Origin: an uncultured Alphaproteobacteria bacterium
Lineage (GTDB): Bacteria > Pseudomonadota > Alphaproteobacteria > Sphingomonadales > Sphingomonadaceae
Length of the DNA stretch: 15,088 nucleotides
NCBI GenBank assembly: GCA_903939555.1
Contig: CAJAHV010000362.1
Location: forward strand, 1 to 15,088
Direction of reading: 5' to 3'
The first letter of the stretch is position 1. Every line of letters starts with the position of its first letter. The position numbers were made by a program, and so were the translations under genes. Under the pieces are notes generated by a model. The model was given only the letters and a program-made list of their open reading frames with translations. It was not told the DNA's origin and searched no databases. Below, piece after piece: positions 14,351 through 15,088 of the stretch.

Positions 14351-15088
14351 CCCCGCGTCATCACTTCGGCGGCGATGAGCCGTGCTTCGGCGGCATGGCC
14401 GGTGCGGACCAGCGCCGTGACGATGTGATAGAGGTGCAACGGCGGCAGGTCGGCAAGCGCGCCCTGCACGCCGCTGGCGGCCAGGATGGCGACTTCGCCG
14501 CTGCGTCCGGCGGTAGCAGCAGCAGTGATGGCGCGGGTCCAACTGTTGGTGGCGCGCGGCAGCAACTCGTCGCGCAAGCCCGTCCAGCCGCCGCCCTGCG
14601 CTTGGCCCAATCCGGCAAGCGCCGCCAGCAACAGCGCTGCCCGGCGATCATCGGCGCCGCTTTGTGTCCGCCAGGTCTTGAATTCGTCGCTGTCGATCGG
14701 CACGCCGCCACTGCCGGCGGCAAGCAATGCCCAGGCAGTGGCGCGCACCTTGCCGCCCGCCTCGTCGGCAACGGGCCACCAGCGCCGCGCCGTATCGGCC
14801 TGGCCGATGGCAAGCAATGCCGCGATGATATCGGTACTGGCATCGGAAGCCGCCGCCCCGACCGGCAACCGCGCGGCGGCATTGCCCGATTCGATCAGCG
14901 CGCCATAGCGCCCATCGGCGTCCTCGCCGCTGGCCCAGATCGCCTTTATCGCGTCTATCCGGTCATTCAGGCTGGCCCCGGCAAAGGCGGTACGCAGCCG
15001 TCCCGCCGGCGTATCGGCGGCATCGCCGGCAGACAGGGCTGCAATGCCACTAACCAGTTCATCGGCCGATACGCTTCCGAGCACGGCC
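14347..15088 (-). CDS. Unknown Ala-rich helical protein upstream of xerD (partial, 5' end outside window)
   Basis: The frame is open from the window edge to a TGA at 14347, giving about 246 residues of a C-terminal part; a GTG at 15084 is in frame but need not be the start. It is rich in Ala, Gly and Leu and looks like stacked short helices, reminiscent of alpha-solenoid or repeat-type scaffolds (segments such as IIAALLAIGQADTARRWW and YHIVTALVRTGHAAEARLI). I do not recognise a family. The four-base overlap with xerD indicates a shared transcript. No catalytic motif or membrane segment is visible in the part present. Confidence 0.75.
   Translation of the reverse strand, partial: AVLGSVSADELVSGIAALSAGDAADTPAGRLRTAFAGASLNDRIDAIKAIWASGEDADGRYGALIESGNAAARLPVGAAASDASTDIIAALLAIGQADTARRWWPVADEAGGKVRATAWALLAAGSGGVPIDSDEFKTWRTQSGADDRRAALLLAALAGLGQAQGGGWTGLRDELLPRATNSWTRAITAAATAGRSGEVAILAASGVQGALADLPPLHLYHIVTALVRTGHAAEARLIAAEVMTRG

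Overview
The window looks like chromosomal DNA from a high-GC alphaproteobacterium, most likely a member of the Sphingomonadales. This is inferred from protein family style and gene order; no 16S rRNA or other taxonomic marker is present. Nearly every base is coding. No stretch above 300 bases lacks a gene: the longest gaps are about 173 bases (12701-12873), 151 bases (4595-4745), 112 bases (2173-2284) and 105 bases (748-852), and each is described below. I see no tRNA, rRNA, insertion sequence, CRISPR array or prophage.

The core, 12700 down to 2285 on the minus strand, is the classical transcription-translation superoperon: rimP, nusA, rnpM/ylxR (with an L7Ae-like C-terminal domain), infB, rbfA, a GNAT acetyltransferase, truB, rpsO and pnp. 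Most junctions overlap or lie within 30 bases. A plausible sigma-70-type promoter sits before rimP (12765-12793). Hairpin terminators follow rpsO (4702-4729) and pnp (2231-2259). The genes work together in ribosome 30S maturation (RimP, RbfA, S15), transcription elongation and termination (NusA), RNase P/RNA binding (RnpM), initiation (IF-2), tRNA modification (TruB) and RNA decay (PNPase). The acetyltransferase between rbfA and truB is not part of the textbook arrangement.

Left of the superoperon (1-2172) lie small accessory genes: a truncated nitronate monooxygenase-like flavoprotein (minus), a GIY-YIG-like protein (minus) divergent from a DUF2239 protein (plus), and a globin (minus). The 61-base gap between the divergent pair holds an inverted repeat and an almost perfect consensus promoter that would give a leaderless or nearly leaderless transcript. 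This is the least explained part of the window and the best candidate for an undescribed regulatory module.

Right of the superoperon (12874-15088) lie a divergently transcribed small secreted protein of unknown function, then xerD on the minus strand, overlapping by 4 bases an upstream partial gene of unknown function that runs off the window end.

Most of the window is ordinary housekeeping DNA, so findings are scored conservatively.
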